A DNA stretch of 64,000 bases from Cryobacterium suzukii (lineage in GTDB: Bacteria; Actinomycetota; Actinomycetes; Actinomycetales; Microbacteriaceae): the NCBI RefSeq assembly GCF_004403185.1, contig NZ_SOHJ01000008.1:96324-160323 (forward strand). The letters are read 5' to 3'. Within the stretch, counting starts at the first letter, position 1; every line of letters begins with the position of its first letter. Shown here piece after piece: positions 41,377 through 50,279 of the stretch. Position numbers and translations under genes: made by a program. The notes under the pieces are model-generated. The model worked only from the letters and a program-made list of their open reading frames with translations, had not been told where the DNA came from and did no database searches.

Positions 41377-42141
41377 ATGGCAGACATGCAGATGCCGCCT
41401 CCGGACACCCAGCCCACGAGCATCCTGCTGCCCGCCGGCACCGCCCGAATCGGCGGCCTCGTGCTCGCCGCTGGTGCTGGCTCCCGCTATGGCATGCCCA
41501 AAGCGCTCGTGCACGATGCCGCTGGCCGGTCCTGGCTACAGACCGCCGTCGACGTGCTCGTAGCTGCCGGTTGTTCCCCGGTTATCGTTGTGCTCGGTGC
41601 GGACGGGGCGCACGCCGCGGCGCTGCTCAACGCTGGCAACACTGGCAACACTGGCAGCACTGATCCGGACTCGACCAACGGGGCGCCATCCCCGAGCACG
41701 GCCGCCCAAACGGCGCCAGCCCCGAGCACGGCGGCCCACAGCGCTCGCCAGCACAGCGCGGCCCGGCCGGCGGCATCCGTCTTGGTCGTGCAGATCACCG
41801 ACTGGGCCGAAGGGCTCTCGGCCTCCCTGCGCGCCGGCCTGGGCTGCGCGCTCGAACAGCCCGACCTCGTCGCTGTCGCCGTCATTCCCGTGGACGTGCC
41901 CGATCTGAACACCGCGACGGTGGCCCGCTTGATTGGTTTGAGCGACGCCGGCACACTGCGTCAGGCCCGTTTCGACGGCCAGCCGGGGCATCCCGTGGTG
42001 ATCGGCCGGGCGCACTGGGCGCCGCTCCTCGACACTCTCGCTGGCGATACCGGCGCGCGACCGTACCTGCGCGCACACGACGTCGAGGCGGTCGAGTGCG
42101 GCGACCTCGGCACCGGGGCCGACGTCGACCGGCCCGACTAA
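41377..42141 (+). CDS. MocA/MobA-like nucleotidyltransferase
   Basis: 254 residues. N-terminal nucleotide-binding motif IGGLVLAAGAGSRYGMPKAL, then SWLQTAVDVLVAAGCSPVIV, and later AVAVIPVDVPDLNTATVARL and GQPGHPVVIGRAHWAPLL. These are the hallmarks of molybdenum cofactor cytidylyl/guanylyl-transferases; beside a Mo hydroxylase a MocA role (MCD cofactor) is likely. A 45-residue low-complexity insert (TGNTGNTGST; PSTAAQTAPAPSTAAHSA) sits between the second strand and SVLVVQI. The frame is open to 41299, but that part lies in the repeat cluster; ATG at 41377 is preferred. No ribosome site is clear. Confidence 0.82.
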   Translation: MADMQMPPPDTQPTSILLPAGTARIGGLVLAAGAGSRYGMPKALVHDAAGRSWLQTAVDVLVAAGCSPVIVVLGADGAHAAALLNAGNTGNTGSTDPDSTNGAPSPSTAAQTAPAPSTAAHSARQHSAARPAASVLVVQITDWAEGLSASLRAGLGCALEQPDLVAVAVIPVDVPDLNTATVARLIGLSDAGTLRQARFDGQPGHPVVIGRAHWAPLLDTLAGDTGARPYLRAHDVEAVECGDLGTGADVDRPD

Positions 42142-42222
42142 CCTCTTTCGACCACGCAGCCCGGTCCCCCGAACCACCGGGCCCACCTTCGGACCGTGGG
42201 CCCATGATCTATCGTGGGCCCA

Positions 42223-42246
42223 CTTTCCCGGCCCGGGCCCGGAAAG
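42223..42246. terminator. Hairpin between the convergent MocA and glycosyltransferase genes
   Basis: CTTTCC (42223-42228) and GGAAAG (42241-42246) enclose CGGCCCGGGCCC, giving a GC-rich stem readable from both sides. Further GTGGGCCC/GGGCCCAC repeats lie at 42180-42222. A bidirectional terminator is likely but has no long T run. Confidence 0.5.
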
Positions 42247-42320
42247 CACTGGGAGGCCCCGCACCCTCCTGGCTCCGCGACGTTGCGAGCCCCCTGAGCG
42301 GCCCCAGGGACGCGACGAGG

Positions 42321-43634
42321 CTACCCCCGCGCCGACACCCGGCCCAGCGCCGCGTAGGCCCGCTCGGCCCCGGATTGCCGGGTCAACGACAGCGCGAGAT
42401 CGTCGAGACGGGCGCGCGGGTCGCCGGAGAGGCGCAGCAGCCGTTCGCAGGCAGCCCGCAGGTCGAGAACCGTGGCGGTATTGGGCGGCAACGAGGCGCC
42501 GAAGCCCGCTGCGTCGAGGGCGGCCGCGCCGGCGAACTGATCGGTAGAAAACGGCAGCACGACCAGCGGAACTCCGGCCGTCATCGCCTCGGTCACCGAA
42601 TTGTTGCCGCCGTGTGTCACACCGAGGGCAGCCTCCTGCAGCAGGCGCACCTGTGGCAAAAACCCGCGCACCAGCCATGAGTCCGGAATGGGGCCCAGCT
42701 CGGCGGGGTCGGTCGCCCCGACGGCGATGGCGACCCGAACCGGCAGGGCGTCGAGGGCGGCGGCGACCCGCGCGAGCACATCACCGCGTACCGAGAGAAA
42801 ACTGCCGAAGCTCACGTAGACGAGGGGCCGAGGATCGGCCGCCAGCCAGGCTTCAACCTCGGGGTCGACGGCCTCGGAGCGTACCGCCGACCCGAGAAAC
42901 AGATGCGGCGGAAGCTCATCGGTGCGCGCCGATGCGTGCAGTTCGCCCGGGTAGTTGAGCAGCAGCAGATCGCCGCACTCCTGAAACGCGTCGAGGCTCG
43001 GCGCCGCGGACGGATCGAGTTCAAAAAGCGCATCGTTCCACTCGGCGGTGAACGAATCGCGCACGGCCTCGCACTGCAGCTCGAGCAGAGCCAGCTCGGC
43101 CGGTTCGGGAGAGAACACGGCGGGCCAGGCCGGCGGGTACCCGTAAACCTCCGCGCCAACCGGCAGAGCCGAGGGGTGTCCGAGCACCACGTCCGCGTGC
43201 GCCACACCAGCGCTCAGCAAACCCAGTCTGGCGCTGAAGGCGAGGTGGTCAACGATCACCTGATCTGGCCGTAGCCGCTCAACGATGCGCTGCACCTCGC
43301 GGGCAATCGCGACGGGGTTATAGAGCAGATCGCTGCTGCGCGCCTCGGCCTGAAAGCGCAGGGTCTCGACCATGCCACGGCGGGTGGCATCGAAAAATCC
43401 ACGCAGGGCGTCGTCTTCGCCGATGGGCTGCTGCTCAATGCGGATCGTGCCGGGGTTGGAACCGCGGCCTAGCTGCAGGTTTTCCCGTTCAAAACCGAAT
43501 TCGGCGACGATGTCGGCCGTTGCCGGCCCGCTCGCCACCACGACGCGCTCGCCGGCCTGCGCCCACGCGACGCCGAGCGTTGCGAGCGGATACAGGTGCG
43601 AGGCATAGTCCGGGCTGATGATCAACAGGGTCAC
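42321..43634 (-). CDS. Glycosyltransferase, GT1 (UGT/macrolide) type
   Basis: 437-residue GT-B enzyme. N-terminal domain: LLIISPDYASHLYPLATLGV, with His in the place of the acceptor-side base region; C-terminal nucleotide-sugar site: LGVTHGGNNSVTEAMTAGVP and LVVLPFSTDQFAGAAALDAA, after RPLVYVSFGSFLSVRG. This is the family of glucosyl/rhamnosyl-transferases acting on small lipophilic acceptors. As the organism makes a C50 carotenoid, carotenoid glycosylation is one possible role, purely inferred. It overlaps the upstream glycosyltransferase by four bases. Confidence 0.85.
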   Translation of the reverse strand: MTLLIISPDYASHLYPLATLGVAWAQAGERVVVASGPATADIVAEFGFERENLQLGRGSNPGTIRIEQQPIGEDDALRGFFDATRRGMVETLRFQAEARSSDLLYNPVAIAREVQRIVERLRPDQVIVDHLAFSARLGLLSAGVAHADVVLGHPSALPVGAEVYGYPPAWPAVFSPEPAELALLELQCEAVRDSFTAEWNDALFELDPSAAPSLDAFQECGDLLLLNYPGELHASARTDELPPHLFLGSAVRSEAVDPEVEAWLAADPRPLVYVSFGSFLSVRGDVLARVAAALDALPVRVAIAVGATDPAELGPIPDSWLVRGFLPQVRLLQEAALGVTHGGNNSVTEAMTAGVPLVVLPFSTDQFAGAAALDAAGFGASLPPNTATVLDLRAACERLLRLSGDPRARLDDLALSLTRQSGAERAYAALGRVSARG

Positions 43635-45964
43635 GACACGCTCAGTTCCCAGGCCGCCGGCTCGGTCGCCACGGCGACGTCGCGGTAAACATCGGTGAGG
43701 GCGGACGCCATCGCCCCAATCGTGAAATTGTTCGCCACCATGCTGCGGGCTCGCGTCGCATTGGCGCCGCCCCGCGCTCCACCAGCAAGGTCCACGGCTT
43801 CAGCCATGGAACGAGCGAGAGCGGCACCGTCACCGGTATCGACGAGAATACCGGTCACTCCGTCCTCGACGTACGTGGCCGGTCCTCCGCCATTCGGCGC
43901 GACTACCGTGAGCCCGGTGGCCATCGCCTCGAGTAGGGCGATTCCAAACTCCTCTTTCATACTGGCGCAGACGTACACCCCGAACGGTGCCGCCAGGCCC
44001 GGCCGGCCGTAGCGGACGGCGGCCAGCCACCGCGCAACGGTGTCGTTGGCGCGATGCCCGGCCAACAGCAGGCCATGGGAGGCGGAGTCGTCACGACCAG
44101 AACCAGGTAGGGAGCGGGCCATCCGCGCCAGCTCAACGCCCTCATCAAACGACGGATGCTCCAGGTCGCCGCCGACAATAAGCAGGTTGCAGCGTTGCTG
44201 CAGGGTCGCGCTCCCAGTCCAGGCTTCGACCAGAGCGGCCATGCCCTTGACTCGGTGTAGCCGACCCACGCTGATCAGCAACGGCAGTCCGCGCCGGGAC
44301 GGCGGCAGGGTGCGTAGTAGGGCGTCGAGTTGGTGAAAGGCAAGCGCAGCGGGTTCGGCGGCGGCGCGGTCGTGGGCGTCGTGTGAAACCACCAGGCTTC
44401 CGCCGGTCAGTCCGAGCGAGCCGAGCGCATCCATTCGGGAGCGGTCGATCACCGCGAGATCGATTCCCTCGGGAATGACCGAGTGCCGTTCCGGGTGCGC
44501 GTCAATGTCGATGCCAGTCAGACGTTTCATATCTTGCTTTAGTCGCGGGCGTGGAAACAGCACGGTGTGAGCTGCATCCGCGGCGAGCCGCTGTACGAGG
44601 CGGGCGCGAAACCAGAAGTGTTCGACCGCATCGACGGTGCCGAAGTTGGCCCGAGTGAGCGCGCCACTCGCTTCGAGGGAGTCGATCACGCCGTGCGGGT
44701 CTGGCGCGACGGTGAAGACGACCGGAATGTCCAGGTCCCGCGCCACTGTTGCCGCGGCGAGGCTGCCGACGTCGGCCATGCGCAGGTGAATCGCATCGAC
44801 CACACCAGCCGAGCGGAGAATGCGCCGAATGCCGCGCTGCGCGGCAACGCGCCGAGGCCACGCATCGATGGATGGGACCGCGCCGTCGATGAACGGAATC
44901 GCCGCGAAGGAGTGCCCCCGCCGGGTCCTCCCGACATCGGCCAGGCCGTTCAGCGCCGATTCGTGTGTGCCGCGCGACATGGTGATGACCCGTTCTACCG
45001 AGTCTCCTTCTTTCGCGCGGCTAGCGCTGAAACAACTACCGACAAACGGCGCACGTAGAGCGGATGCCGCGGCGCTCTGAGTTTCGCCGCCGGGCAGGCC
45101 GGTCGGCCCGGCGACGAGGGCGTCACCGAGCCGTACCAGCAGGGTCGCGATGCCGCCGTTGTCGCCGACACCCACCTGGGAGAGTCCACCGTCGATGTCT
45201 GCGTGCAGGAACAGCTGGGCGATCGTGGTCCCCCGGTTCCATTTCGGCCGCGGCGCGGTCGTCGCCGTGAGATCGAACAGTGCCAGCCGGGCTACGGCGG
45301 CGAGTTCGATGTCATCGCCGGCAGCTATGTCGTCTTGCGACAGAGCGCTGAGCAACCCGAGCACGACTTCGCTGGGGGCACGGTCACCGAGGCCGGCAAT
45401 TGCGGCGGCACGAGCGCTCAGGCTCTCAGCGCTGTCGGTGGCCACCCGGCGCAGCAGGCGTTCGGGAACTCGGCCGGGGATCAGGCCGATGGTTTCGATG
45501 AGGCGGGCGCGGGCATCCGTTTCAGAGATGCCGAGCAGCGAACCCTCCAGCAGCAGGGCCACCTGGTCCGCAGCCGAAGAGCCCCACTGTTCCAGGGTGC
45601 GCTGGGCGAGCATGCCGGAGAAGCCGCCCTGCCGAACCAGGGTGACCAGACCGGCGATCGCGTCATAGCGCGGCAGCCGGGTGCCGAACGCCCAGGCGGC
45701 ATGCTCGCGCAGAAACGCGGAGTCGTGGTAGAGGAGGGCCACCAGCACCTCATCGGCAGAGTCGTCGAAGACCTGAGCGAGGGCGTGCACGGCGGCGATA
45801 GCGGTGAGCTGGTCGCTTAAATCGGTCGCGGCTTGGGCGAGCAGTCGCACAGCCCTGGCGCCCCCATCGCGGCTGGCCGCCACGGTGAGGTCGTCGGCGC
45901 GTCGAATTCCCTCGAGCAGGGTTGCAGCGGATCGTTGGTTGTCCAGTGCGGTGTGGGTAGCCAT
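43631..45964 (-). CDS. HEAT-like repeat protein fused to GT4 glycosyltransferase
   Basis: 777 residues. About residues 1-280 are helical repeats of HEAT/ALR character (ALAQVFDDSADEVLVALLYH; LREHAAWAFGTRLPRYDAIA; EVVLGLLSALSQDDIAAGDD). The rest is a GT4 transferase: DAIHLRMADVGSLAAATVAR in the first Rossmann domain, PLLISVGRLHRVKGMAALVE in the linker to the second, and CASMKEEFGIALLEAMATGL with the E-x7-E motif, then PNGGGPATYVEDG. ATG at 45964 is preceded by GAAGGAG at seven bases. The acceptor is unknown; the repeats may hold a protein or membrane partner. Confidence 0.82.
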   Translation of the reverse strand: MATHTALDNQRSAATLLEGIRRADDLTVAASRDGGARAVRLLAQAATDLSDQLTAIAAVHALAQVFDDSADEVLVALLYHDSAFLREHAAWAFGTRLPRYDAIAGLVTLVRQGGFSGMLAQRTLEQWGSSAADQVALLLEGSLLGISETDARARLIETIGLIPGRVPERLLRRVATDSAESLSARAAAIAGLGDRAPSEVVLGLLSALSQDDIAAGDDIELAAVARLALFDLTATTAPRPKWNRGTTIAQLFLHADIDGGLSQVGVGDNGGIATLLVRLGDALVAGPTGLPGGETQSAAASALRAPFVGSCFSASRAKEGDSVERVITMSRGTHESALNGLADVGRTRRGHSFAAIPFIDGAVPSIDAWPRRVAAQRGIRRILRSAGVVDAIHLRMADVGSLAAATVARDLDIPVVFTVAPDPHGVIDSLEASGALTRANFGTVDAVEHFWFRARLVQRLAADAAHTVLFPRPRLKQDMKRLTGIDIDAHPERHSVIPEGIDLAVIDRSRMDALGSLGLTGGSLVVSHDAHDRAAAEPAALAFHQLDALLRTLPPSRRGLPLLISVGRLHRVKGMAALVEAWTGSATLQQRCNLLIVGGDLEHPSFDEGVELARMARSLPGSGRDDSASHGLLLAGHRANDTVARWLAAVRYGRPGLAAPFGVYVCASMKEEFGIALLEAMATGLTVVAPNGGGPATYVEDGVTGILVDTGDGAALARSMAEAVDLAGGARGGANATRARSMVANNFTIGAMASALTDVYRDVAVATEPAAWELSVS

Positions 45965-46103
45965 TGGCTGCTCCTTCTTCGTGAAACTCCGCGGATCAAT
46001 CGTGGCAATTCGGGGTTGCCGCGAGTGAACATGGGTGGATTTCGACACTTCCAAGTCGAGAAACGGTGAGGTCCCGAACACGAAAGCGCACAAATCAGGC
46101 ATA

Positions 46104-46118
46104 GCTAACTAAGTTAGC
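46104..46118. promoter_or_regulatory. Inverted repeat upstream of the glycosyltransferase operon
   Basis: GCTAAC-TAA-GTTAGC, a perfect 15-base inverted repeat about 140 bases upstream of the HEAT-GT4 start codon. The form suits a dimeric repressor operator. No regulator gene is adjacent. Confidence 0.4.
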
Positions 46119-46200
46119 GACTTCCCCATCCGCCATCATTGCATGATTACGGCCCCCGGGCTGACAAACTGCCCTGATCGGTACCGACCGCCCAATACAC

Positions 46201-46241
46201 AAATAGAGCCACGCCCCTATAAGTGGGGCATGGCTCTATTT
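46201..46241. terminator. Bidirectional terminator after the OFA transporter genes
   Basis: AAATAGAGCCACGCCCC (46201-46217) and GGGGCATGGCTCTATTT (46225-46241) pair in 16 of 17 positions around a seven-base loop. A/T ends give TATTTGTTT on the plus strand and TATTTGTGT on the minus strand. It lies 23 bases after the end of the small transporter subunit gene. Confidence 0.85.
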
Positions 46242-46264
46242 GTTTAGGTCTGAAGAGGCCAGGT

Positions 46265-46366
46265 TTAGCCGAACAGGGCCGTCACCTTCGCGAGTGTCTG
46301 AGAAATACCGTAGGCCAGCGGGATCCCCACCAGCGCCCAAGCCACGATGACTTTTACAACCTTCAT
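46265..46366 (-). CDS. MFS transporter small subunit (33 residues)
   Basis: A complete 33-codon ORF, MKVVKVIVAWALVGIPLAYG followed by ISQTLAKVTALFG, with one membrane helix and a basic N-terminus. Its ATG overlaps the stop of the OFA transporter (ATGA), and a strong terminator follows 23 bases after its TAA, so it is the last gene of that operon. Small single-helix partners annotated as MFS transporter small subunit occur at this place next to OFA-type transporters. It would sit in the cytoplasmic membrane with the transporter. Confidence 0.8.
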   Translation of the reverse strand: MKVVKVIVAWALVGIPLAYGISQTLAKVTALFG

Positions 46367-47757
46367 GCGTGCGCCTTCCTTGCTTTTCCACCGACGAGCG
46401 GCTTTTCGGGTTCGTGAAAGTCGGTGTGAACCGGTCGTACGAAGAGGTTCGCCACGAAGCCGACAACGAGCAGCCCGACCATGGTGAGCAGGGCCGGCTG
46501 GTAGGCCGCAGCGGTCAACTCACCCGGAGCTCCCTGAGCGTCCAAGAACGAGTTCACAATGAGCGGACCAGCAATACCAGCCGCTGACCAGGCCGTCAGC
46601 AGCCTGCCGTGGATAGCCCCCACCTGGAAGGTTCCGAACAGGTCCCGCAGGTAGGCCGGTACAGTCGCGAAACCGCCACCATAGAACGAGATGATGACGA
46701 AGGCAAGAACAACGTAGAGAACCGTCGTGCTCGATCCGAAGAGGGCCAGCAACAGGTACAACACCGTGCCGACACCGAGGTAGACCATGTAGATGTTCTT
46801 ACGCCCGGTCTTGTCCGAGGTAGCCGACCAGACGAAACGTCCACCCATGTTGCCCAGCGACAACAAGCCGACAAAACCGCCGGCAACGGCCGCCGAGACC
46901 AGCGAGTTGCCGTCATTCTGGCGGAAGAAGTCCTGGATCATCGGTGCGGCCTGCTCGAGGATGCCGATACCGGCCGTGACGTTGCAAAACAACACGGTCC
47001 AGAGCAGCCAGAATTGACGCGTTCGAATGGCATTCTTGGCTGAAACGTGGTTGCTCGTGACGAGGGCCTTGACACGCACCTTCGAAGGATCGAATCCGGC
47101 CGGCACCCAATCAGCGGCCGGAACCTTGATCGTGAAAGCGCCGAACATCATGTACGCGAGATACACCACGGCGAGGGTGAGAAAGAGCTTGCCCACGGAA
47201 TCACCACTGGCGACCCAGTTCTCGACCCCGGAGTTGGGGTCGTAGAAGGCGAGCAACGCCGTCGACACCGGGCTGGCGATGAGGGCGCCGCCGCCGAAGC
47301 CCATGATCGCCATGCCGGTCGCGAGTCCCGGACGGTCCGGAAACCACTTGATGAGCGTGGAGACCGGCGAAATGTAACCGATACCCAGCCCGATACCGCC
47401 GATGAAGCCGTAGCCGACGTACACCAGCCAGAGCTGATTCGTGAAGATTCCGAGCGAACCGACGAGGAATCCCCCCGACCAGAACAGAGCAGCGACGAAC
47501 ATCGCCTTGCGCGGTCCGTTGGTGTCGACCCAGGTGCCCATGATTGCCGCAGACAGACCGAGCATCACGATGGCGATCGAGAAGATCACCCCGATCTGAA
47601 CCAGGCTGGCGTCGAAGTGCGCCACGAGCGCCGTCTTGTAGACGCTCGTGGCGTAGGCCTGGCCGATACAGAGGTGCACGGCGAGTGCGGCCGGCGGAAT
47701 GAGCCAGCGATTGAATCCTGGCGGGGCGATGGTGTGGTCTCGATCGAGCCAGCTCAT
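46363..47757 (-). CDS. MFS transporter, oxalate/formate antiporter (OFA) family
   Basis: 464 residues with twelve predicted membrane segments. OFA features: FNRWLIPPAALAVHLCIGQA YATSV near the N-terminus, GLGIGYISPVSTLIKWFPDR between helices 4 and 5, and GMAIMGFGGGALIASPVSTA. The family exchanges small carboxylates such as oxalate, formate or pyruvate. Beside a formate dehydrogenase-like gene and a formaldehyde dehydrogenase, formate or oxalate is the natural guess. ATG at 47757 follows AAGGAC at six bases; the upstream 32 codons of the frame are not needed. Divergent from the YdeP-type gene. Confidence 0.85.
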   Translation of the reverse strand: MSWLDRDHTIAPPGFNRWLIPPAALAVHLCIGQAYATSVYKTALVAHFDASLVQIGVIFSIAIVMLGLSAAIMGTWVDTNGPRKAMFVAALFWSGGFLVGSLGIFTNQLWLVYVGYGFIGGIGLGIGYISPVSTLIKWFPDRPGLATGMAIMGFGGGALIASPVSTALLAFYDPNSGVENWVASGDSVGKLFLTLAVVYLAYMMFGAFTIKVPAADWVPAGFDPSKVRVKALVTSNHVSAKNAIRTRQFWLLWTVLFCNVTAGIGILEQAAPMIQDFFRQNDGNSLVSAAVAGGFVGLLSLGNMGGRFVWSATSDKTGRKNIYMVYLGVGTVLYLLLALFGSSTTVLYVVLAFVIISFYGGGFATVPAYLRDLFGTFQVGAIHGRLLTAWSAAGIAGPLIVNSFLDAQGAPGELTAAAYQPALLTMVGLLVVGFVANLFVRPVHTDFHEPEKPLVGGKARKAHA

Positions 47758-47964
47758 TGGGGTGTCCTTGCTGCAGGGGGCGAATAACGACTGTGTTGTG
47801 CGTGTCAGGGTGCCCACGGTGACCGTGAGCATACTACGTGACGGGGTCTGCAATGTCTGCGAATAAGAACACTATACGAACGTATCGAGCGAAATGTCAT
47901 CGAAATCCTCACCCATTTCGCAGATCGGGGGTATTTCCCCTCGCCGGCAAGGCAGGATAGCTGT

Positions 47965-50265
47965 ATGACACGTTCTGCTCCGATTGAAGACATCAACGAA
48001 GATAATTTGGTCGTCACCGCGCCCAAGACCCACGCGGCGGGCGTCGAAGCCGTAGTGGTGGCACTCGATCGGGGTATCGCCCAGGCCGGTATCGTGCGCA
48101 CCGCGCGTTCCCTGATGCGCCTCAATCAGCGCGACGGCACCGACTGCCCCGGATGCGCGTGGCCGGAATCCCAGGGACACCGCAAGACCGCAGAGTTCTG
48201 CGAAAACGGCGCGAAGGCCGTCGCTGAAGAGAGCACGCTGCGCACGGTGACGCCCGAGTTCTGGGCAGAGCATTCCATCGCCGAGCTCGCCACCAAGACC
48301 GAATACTGGCTCGGCAACCAGGGCCGGATCACGCACCCCGTCGTCATTCGCCCGGGCGATACGCACTACTCGCAGATCTCCTGGGATGACGCCTTCGAGC
48401 TCATCGGCGAGCAGATTCGCGCCACCGTGTCCGACCGCACCGTCTTCTACACCTCGGGCCGCACCGCCAACGAGTCGGCGTTCATGTACCAATTGTTCGC
48501 CAGGTCGATCGGCACCAACAATCTGCCCGACTGCTCCAATATGTGCCACGAGTCCTCCGGCTCGGCATTGAACCCCACGATCGGTATCGGAAAAGGCACG
48601 GTCTCGCTCGAGGACATTCACCAGGCCGAACTCATTTTGGTGGTGGGACAGAACCCAGGCACCAACCACCCGCGCATGCTGTCGGCGTTGGCCGAGTGCA
48701 AGGACAACGGCGGCAAGATTGTGGCCGTCAACCCGCTGCCCGAAGCTGGCTTGTTCAACTTTATGGACCCGCAGACCCCGAAGGGTGTCGTAGGTAAGGG
48801 CACCAACCTGGCCGATGAGTTTCTGCAGATCAAGGTCGGGGGCGACCTGGCCCTGTTCCAGGCACTCGGCCACCTGCTGCTCGAAGAAGAAGCGCGCGTG
48901 CCAGGATCGGTCATCGACCACGAGTTCGTCGCCGCAAACACGGACGGAATCGACGCCTACCGCGCGGCTCGTTCGGTGATCGACTGGTCCGAGACGAAGA
49001 AAGCGACCGGCCTGGACCGTGCCTCAATCGAGACGGTGGCGCAACTGCTCATCGCGAGCAAGGCCACCATCATCTGCTGGGCGCTCGGACTGACCCAACA
49101 GCCACACTCGGTGAACACTCTCAAGGAGATCATCAACCTACTGCTCCTGCAGGGCAACTTCGGAAAGCCCGGCGCCGGAGCGTGCCCGGTACGCGGCCAC
49201 TCCAACGTGCAGGGCGACCGCACCATGGGTGTGTGGGAGAAGCCGAAAGAGGCCATGCTCGCCGCCCTGGACGCCGAGTTCGGCATCGTGTCCCCTCGCG
49301 AGCACGGTCTCGACTCCGTCGATACGGTGGATGCCTTCGTGCACGACCGCGTTGACGTGTTCGTCTCCATGGGCGGCAACTTCGCCCTGGCCTGCTCCGA
49401 TACCGAGCTCCTGGAGAAGGCCATGCAGCGCGTCGGTCTCACCGTGCACGTCTCCACCAAGCCCAATCGCTCGCACGTCATGCACGGTTTGACCTCGCTC
49501 ATTCTGCCGACGCTCGGCCGTACGGATACCGATGACAAGCATCCGTCTGGCCGGCAGGTGCTCTCGGTGGAAGATTCCATGTCGGTCGTTCGCACCACTC
49601 AGGGACGCCTCGACCCGGTGTCGGAGCACCTGCTGGCCGAACCGGTAATCATCGCCCGCATGGCCCACGCCACGCTCGGAGACGACCACGCGGTCGATTG
49701 GAAGGCGATGGCCGAAGACTACGACGTCATTCGCGACCACATCTCCCGCGTTGTACCCGGCTTCGTCGATTTCAACGTTCGGCTCAAGACCAAGAATGGG
49801 TTCGTGCTGCCCAACCCGCCGCGCGATACGCGCAGCTTTGCCACCGATATTGGTCTGGCCCGGTTCACGGTGAGCCCGATCGAGTACCTGTCGGCGCCAG
49901 AGGGTCACTTGATTCTGCAGACCATCCGCAGCCACGACCAGTACAACACCACGTTCTACGGGCTTGACGATCGCTACCGCGGCATCAAGAACGGGCGTCG
50001 CGTCATCCTCATCCACGAAGACGACGTCACCGAGCTGGGCTTCGCCGACCGCGACATGGTCGATGTGATCAGCACGTACCAGGGTGTTGAGCGTCGTGCC
50101 GACACGTTCCGCCTCGTGGTCTATCCGACACCGCGTGGCTGCGCAGCTGCGTATTTTCCGGAGGCGAACGCGCTCATGCACCGCGAGCTCGTGGCCCGCG
50201 AATCGAACACCCCCGGTTACAAGGCCATGACCGTGCGCTTCGTTGCAGCCGGCGCCACCGCCTAG
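47965..50265 (+). CDS. FdhF/YdeP-family molybdopterin oxidoreductase (formate dehydrogenase-like)
   Basis: 766-residue molybdopterin-bis-MGD enzyme. It has TDCPGCAWPE (C61, C64) instead of a full [4Fe-4S] Cys motif, then FYTSGRTANESAFMYQLFAR and LPDCSNMCHESSGSALNPTI with C194 as likely molybdenum ligand. GQNPGTNHPRMLSALAECKD and GKPGAGACPVRGHSNVQGDR are cofactor-binding stretches. The C-terminal domain binds the second MGD. YdeP relatives are linked with acid or formate stress; the true substrate is unproven, but fdhD follows directly and an OFA transporter is divergent. AGGA stands seven bases before the ATG. Confidence 0.85.
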   Translation: MTRSAPIEDINEDNLVVTAPKTHAAGVEAVVVALDRGIAQAGIVRTARSLMRLNQRDGTDCPGCAWPESQGHRKTAEFCENGAKAVAEESTLRTVTPEFWAEHSIAELATKTEYWLGNQGRITHPVVIRPGDTHYSQISWDDAFELIGEQIRATVSDRTVFYTSGRTANESAFMYQLFARSIGTNNLPDCSNMCHESSGSALNPTIGIGKGTVSLEDIHQAELILVVGQNPGTNHPRMLSALAECKDNGGKIVAVNPLPEAGLFNFMDPQTPKGVVGKGTNLADEFLQIKVGGDLALFQALGHLLLEEEARVPGSVIDHEFVAANTDGIDAYRAARSVIDWSETKKATGLDRASIETVAQLLIASKATIICWALGLTQQPHSVNTLKEIINLLLLQGNFGKPGAGACPVRGHSNVQGDRTMGVWEKPKEAMLAALDAEFGIVSPREHGLDSVDTVDAFVHDRVDVFVSMGGNFALACSDTELLEKAMQRVGLTVHVSTKPNRSHVMHGLTSLILPTLGRTDTDDKHPSGRQVLSVEDSMSVVRTTQGRLDPVSEHLLAEPVIIARMAHATLGDDHAVDWKAMAEDYDVIRDHISRVVPGFVDFNVRLKTKNGFVLPNPPRDTRSFATDIGLARFTVSPIEYLSAPEGHLILQTIRSHDQYNTTFYGLDDRYRGIKNGRRVILIHEDDVTELGFADRDMVDVISTYQGVERRADTFRLVVYPTPRGCAAAYFPEANALMHRELVARESNTPGYKAMTVRFVAAGATA

Positions 50266-50279
50266 CCTGAGCTAGGCGG
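50258..50279. terminator. Short bidirectional hairpin over two convergent stop codons
   Basis: CCGCCTAG (50258-50265) and CTAGGCGG (50272-50279) pair perfectly around a six-base loop. The arms contain the TAG of the YdeP-type gene and, on the other strand, the TAG of fdhD. Confidence 0.55.

Noticed and set aside
47874..47885. ATACG-AA-CGTAT as an operator between the OFA and YdeP-type genes
   Set aside because: Arms of only five bases; could be chance. Kept only as a note.
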